Assembly: GCA_003508835.1 (NCBI GenBank)
Contig: PUFA01000084.1
Location: 5,642,001-5,706,000 of the forward strand
Direction: 5' to 3'
Length of the DNA stretch: 64,000 nucleotides
Source of the DNA: Eonycteris spelaea
Taxonomy: Eukaryota; Chordata; Mammalia; Chiroptera; Pteropodidae
Shown: piece after piece, positions 61,659 through 64,000 of the stretch
Layout: every line of letters begins with the position of its first letter
Position numbering within the stretch: the stretch's first letter is position 1
Program-made: the position numbers and the translations under genes
Notes under the pieces: generated by a model
Database searches by the model: none
What the model saw: only the letters and a program-made list of their open reading frames with translations
Told to the model about the DNA's origin: nothing

Positions 61659-62340
61659 TGTCCAAGTCAAGCTCTTTTTTGGACTTATGCACAGGTGGCT
61701 TCACTTGTTCCTTAAGGCCCTTAAGCCGTTTGAACCCGCGACAGAACTTTGCTTAATATACTTAAATATGAAGAGCCCAGTGAGACAACAGCTAAGTAAG
61801 GATGCAGACACACAAACGAATAAGATTGCAAGCATGCTAGGATTTATTCATGCCAGATCCTGATGGCTTTCAGTCCTAGCAGACCACCCAGCGATGCTGG
61901 CTGAGACAGACACACGATGAGCAGGAACGGCGCTGTATCAATGCTGGGACAATTGCCGGTCGATCAACCATCAATCGGCGAAGAGGCCTTTCATTTGGAT
62001 GAGCAGAGTCTTAGGCCAAGAAGTAAATCAAGGGACGGAGAAACACGCTCTTGTGAGACAGAGAGAGTGCTCTGATTCAGGCAGAGAGTCCTGGAGATTT
62101 TATGTGTAGTGGTGACTTCTTCAGTGTTTTATCAGCCAGGTGCACAGGTGTCTGGTTATCACTCTTGGTCAAAACAATTTCACTCTTGGGGTAAACAATT
62201 TTAGTTCAGCAAAACAAGTTGGTTACATTTCTAAGGTTTAACATTAGTGGAGCCATTTTACACACATGTAATATACTTTAAATCTAGCTCACGCAAGGGC
62301 AAATAAACTCACAATCCACATGTAACAAACCACTGCAACA
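61659..62340 (-). repeat. 5' LTR of the nested ERV
   Basis: It begins TGTTGCAG (at 62340) and ends GGACA (at 61659), so TGT...ACA termini. A TATA-like ATAAAA is at 62098-62103, the likely R start about 30-45 bases downstream, and an AATAAA at 61843-61848. A two-base spacer and the primer site follow directly, which identifies this as a 5' LTR. U3 is about 0.28 kb, R about 0.22 kb, U5 about 0.16 kb (approximate). Confidence 0.85.
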
Positions 62341-63040
62341 AGCAGTTAGACTGTCTTTTCTAATTTGGATCTTTTGAGGCATGATGGCTTTGGGGTACAA
62401 TTTGTGGCCCAAATAAGAATAAGGTGGCTCAGTTTGCACCTTTTCAGGTGCAATTACCAATCGCTGATCTCTCAAAGCTTGCTGCAAGTGTGCATAAGCT
62501 ACTAGTAAAATTCCTTCCTTTCTGGGCCAGAGAATATCATCCATGTAGTGGATTGTGTAAACCTGAGGGTAAACTTGTCTAGTTTTTGATACTACCTGAG
62601 CCACGAATTTCTGGCATAATGTGGGACTATTGGCCATACCTTGAGGTAATACCTTCCAATGATATCTTTTCATTGGCTCCCTAAAATTTGTTGATGGCAC
62701 ACTGAAGGCAAATCTTTTATAGTCCTCAGGAGCGAGTGGAATAGTATAAAAACAATCTTTTAGATCTATGATAATTTTATAAGTGTCCCGAGGTATTGCA
62801 GATGGTGTAGGCAATCCTGGCTGCAGAGCTCCCATTAGTTCCATAGTCTCATTAACTTTTCTCAGATCTTGTAATAACCTCCATTTACCAGATTTTTTTT
62901 TATTACAAAGATGGGAGAATTCCAAGGAGAATTAGAAGGAGCTATATGCCCGCTGTCGAGCTGTTCCTGTACTAACTGCTCAGCAGCTTTAATTTTCTCT
63001 TCAGTGAGAGGCCACTGATCCACCACGGAGGATCCTCACT
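62341..63040 (-). pseudogene. pol: ERV pol: reverse transcriptase, N-terminal part, frameshifted
   Basis: Fingers and palm are recognisable: '[14 protein letters not shown]' near the start, '[15 protein letters not shown]', 'DLKDCFYTIPLAP', 'VLPQGMANSPT', and the catalytic 'HYMDDIL'. A run of nine A (- strand, 62892-62900) has the wrong length for the frame, separating the first ~45 residues from the rest. A second shift lies near 63045. The fragment ends at 62341, where the nested element begins. The host frame resumes at the other side of that element (59263 downwards). Confidence 0.88.
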
Positions 63041-63090
63041 TTTCCAACTGATTGGATCTTCATGGAGTACAGGCTGGCCAGTGACCTCCT

Positions 63091-63957
63091 TTAAAAATAC
63101 CCTAGACCTGCTTTTGGAGGCCGCTGGACTGTCATTAAGGGCTCCTGTATTCCTTGGCCATCTGCCCCCAAGCCCTGATTAGGCAAGATCCCCTGGTCAA
63201 ACATTTGCTGGGTGACAGGCTCACTGGGACTGTCTAAGTATACTCCCATCTCTCTCATTACATCCCTCCCACAAAGGTTGACTGGCAGACCTGGCACGAT
63301 GTATGGCTGAAATGTGCCTTGATGTCCTTCTGCATCTTTCCAAGACAAAACATCACTACTTTGTCCTGGGCTCTGACTCTGACCTATTCCTTGTAATTGT
63401 GTCATCATTGGTTGTTTAGGCCAAGCCACAGGCCACTGCTCTGCAGCGAGAACTGAAACATCAGCTCCAGTATCCAGCAGACCTTGAAAGTTTTTCCCAT
63501 TAATGGTTAGGGTAAGCTCGGATCGCTGAGCTCCTATAGCTTGTACCCAATAAGCATCCGATGAACCAAATCCTGCATCTCCTCTTTTTCCCTTTTTTGC
63601 ATTTTTAGTTTGAATCTGAGGGAGTAACAACAATTGAGCTATACGCTGTCCTGATTGTATAACAGAAATTCCTGTAGGGGAATGAGTCATGATCTTAATT
63701 TCTCCGGTGTAATCACTGTCAATAACTCCTGGCTCCACTAAAATTCCTCTCATAGTGGCACTACCTCTTCCCAGGAGTAGCCCTACCGTACCTGGCAGTA
63801 TAGGTCCATAGACCCCGGTTGGGAGGACCTGCATCCCCATTTCAGGTGTCAATACTGTGTAGGCGGAGGAACTGAAGTCCAGTCCTGCACTACCTGGGAT
63901 TGCTCTAAAGAGGTCCTGAACGGATTTCTTTGCTGAGGGATGAAAGTCTGCAGTGCC
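63091..63957 (-). CDS. pro: ERV pro: dUTPase-aspartic protease, open frame
   Basis: The frame is open for 288 codons between TGA 63958-63960 and TAA 63091-63093. The first third is a dUTPase: 'PGSAGLDFSS' (motif 1), 'GVIDSDYTGEI' (motif 3), 'RIAQLLLLP' (motif 4). A retroviral aspartic protease follows, with the active-site 'LLDTGADVSVL' and the C-terminal 'GRDVMREMGV' helix motif, then a G-patch-like end 'KAGLGYF'. In a live betaretrovirus this polyprotein part is made by frameshifting from gag, so no start codon of its own is expected. It is the only undamaged domain set in this provirus. I infer no present function. Confidence 0.88.
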   Translation of the reverse strand, partial: GTADFHPSAKKSVQDLFRAIPGSAGLDFSSSAYTVLTPEMGMQVLPTGVYGPILPGTVGLLLGRGSATMRGILVEPGVIDSDYTGEIKIMTHSPTGISVIQSGQRIAQLLLLPQIQTKNAKKGKRGDAGFGSSDAYWVQAIGAQRSELTLTINGKNFQGLLDTGADVSVLAAEQWPVAWPKQPMMTQLQGIGQSQSPGQSSDVLSWKDAEGHQGTFQPYIVPGLPVNLCGRDVMREMGVYLDSPSEPVTQQMFDQGILPNQGLGADGQGIQEPLMTVQRPPKAGLGYF

Positions 63958-64000
63958 TCATAACATTGGTGTTGGGCCTGAGGTGGGCCCCTCCTCCATT
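63849..64000 (-). pseudogene. gag: ERV gag C-terminal fragment
   Basis: An open frame enters from the right edge and ends at TGA 63849-63851, with a Gln- and Pro-rich C-terminus ('VPPPTQY' at the stop). The pro frame overlaps it for about 109 bases in another frame, the usual betaretroviral gag-pro layout, which is resolved by ribosomal frameshifting. Only the last ~50 codons are in the window. I cannot judge the condition of the rest. Confidence 0.75.

Larger units (their letters stand above)
59264..62340 (-). mobile_element. Nested endogenous retrovirus with head-to-head U3 ends
   Basis: A 3077-bp insert inside the older pol gene. Right part, - strand: a complete 682-bp LTR, a tRNA-Ser-like primer site, a leader of about 0.8 kb, and gag-like frames. 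The left end is not the expected 3' LTR but a 285-bp U3 copy in inverted orientation. The insert therefore starts 'tgttgcagtgg' and ends with its reverse complement. Flanks AGTAG (59259-59263) and AGCAG (62341-62345) look like a 5-bp target duplication with one change. Removing the insert and one duplication copy brings the host RT frame back in phase, so the borders are firm. Ser priming and a 5-bp duplication fit a class III (ERVL/HERV-S-like) virus, but I cannot confirm the class. pol and env are absent. Confidence 0.85.
57948..64000 (-). mobile_element. Class II (betaretrovirus-like) endogenous provirus, truncated, carrying a nested ERV
   Basis: Reading leftwards on the - strand: gag C-terminus, dUTPase-protease, reverse transcriptase, a 3.1-kb nested insertion (59264-62340), RNase H, then integrase cut off at about 57948 inside the catalytic core. 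The dUTPase fused to an aspartic protease with a G-patch end, the gag-pro overlap in different frames, and the YMDD-type RT are typical of betaretroviruses and HERV-K(HML)-like elements. No env or LTR is present; the left end joins unrelated AT-rich DNA, so the 3' third is missing. The 5' part lies beyond the right edge. Several stops and frameshifts make pol non-functional. Confidence 0.92.

Noticed and set aside
61729..61752. A 'gggttcaaa'-like word on the - strand as part of a tRNA gene
   Set aside because: There is no matching A box, anticodon stem or acceptor stem at tRNA spacing; it lies in U5 of the LTR.
59264..62340. Interpreting the inverted 285-bp arms as terminal inverted repeats of a DNA transposon
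   Set aside because: The right arm is part of a 682-bp LTR with TATA-like box, AATAAA, TG/CA ends and a primer binding site, so the element is retroviral.

Overview
The window is nuclear DNA from a placental mammal. Two host genes are recognisable in the order and orientation known from human 3q13.31: the 3' end of ZBTB20 on the + strand and TIGIT on the - strand, converging tail to tail. Old eutherian repeats are scattered through it (MIR, L2, MER5A, MER20, MER1, L1M, MLT1). I saw no Alu, B1/B2, CanSINE or ruminant BovA, so a primate, rodent, dog/cat or ruminant source looks unlikely. I cannot name the species.

1-10080 is the last intron of ZBTB20. The terminal coding exon (10081-10500) encodes the last four C2H2 zinc fingers and the C-terminus. 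A very long 3'UTR follows, to about 34.4-34.6 kb. It is almost free of recognisable transposons, carries several long CA/TG runs and two G-quadruplex motifs, and contains a clear homologue of the miR-568 hairpin at 32639-32731. About 34.6-39.9 kb is the interval between the two gene ends, with two hAT-type DNA transposon fossils and the TIGIT 3'UTR.

39959-46903 (- strand) holds all four coding exons of TIGIT, the immune checkpoint receptor: signal peptide, V-set Ig domain, transmembrane segment, and cytoplasmic tail. As written, the gene carries two single-base frameshifts, one inside the T(F/Y)P ligand-contact motif and one between the ITT-like tyrosine and the ITIM. The strongly conserved ZBTB20 exon also carries two single-base losses in G and C runs, so at least some frameshifts here may be sequence errors rather than real lesions.

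46.9-57.9 kb is intergenic and repeat-rich: MER1, MIR, L2, an L1M ORF2/3' piece, an L1 3'UTR split by an MLT1 LTR, and MER5A.

57948-64000 (- strand) is a decayed class II (betaretrovirus-like, HERV-K/HML-type) endogenous provirus that runs off the right edge: gag C-terminus, dUTPase-protease, RT, RNase H, truncated integrase. Its pol gene is split by a second, unrelated endogenous retrovirus (59264-62340), with a 682-bp LTR, a tRNA-Ser-like primer site, a leader and gag-like frames. Its far end is not a second LTR in the normal orientation but a 285-bp U3 copy in inverted orientation. The insert is flanked by a 5-bp target duplication and begins and ends with the same U3 terminus, which is the most unusual structure in the window.
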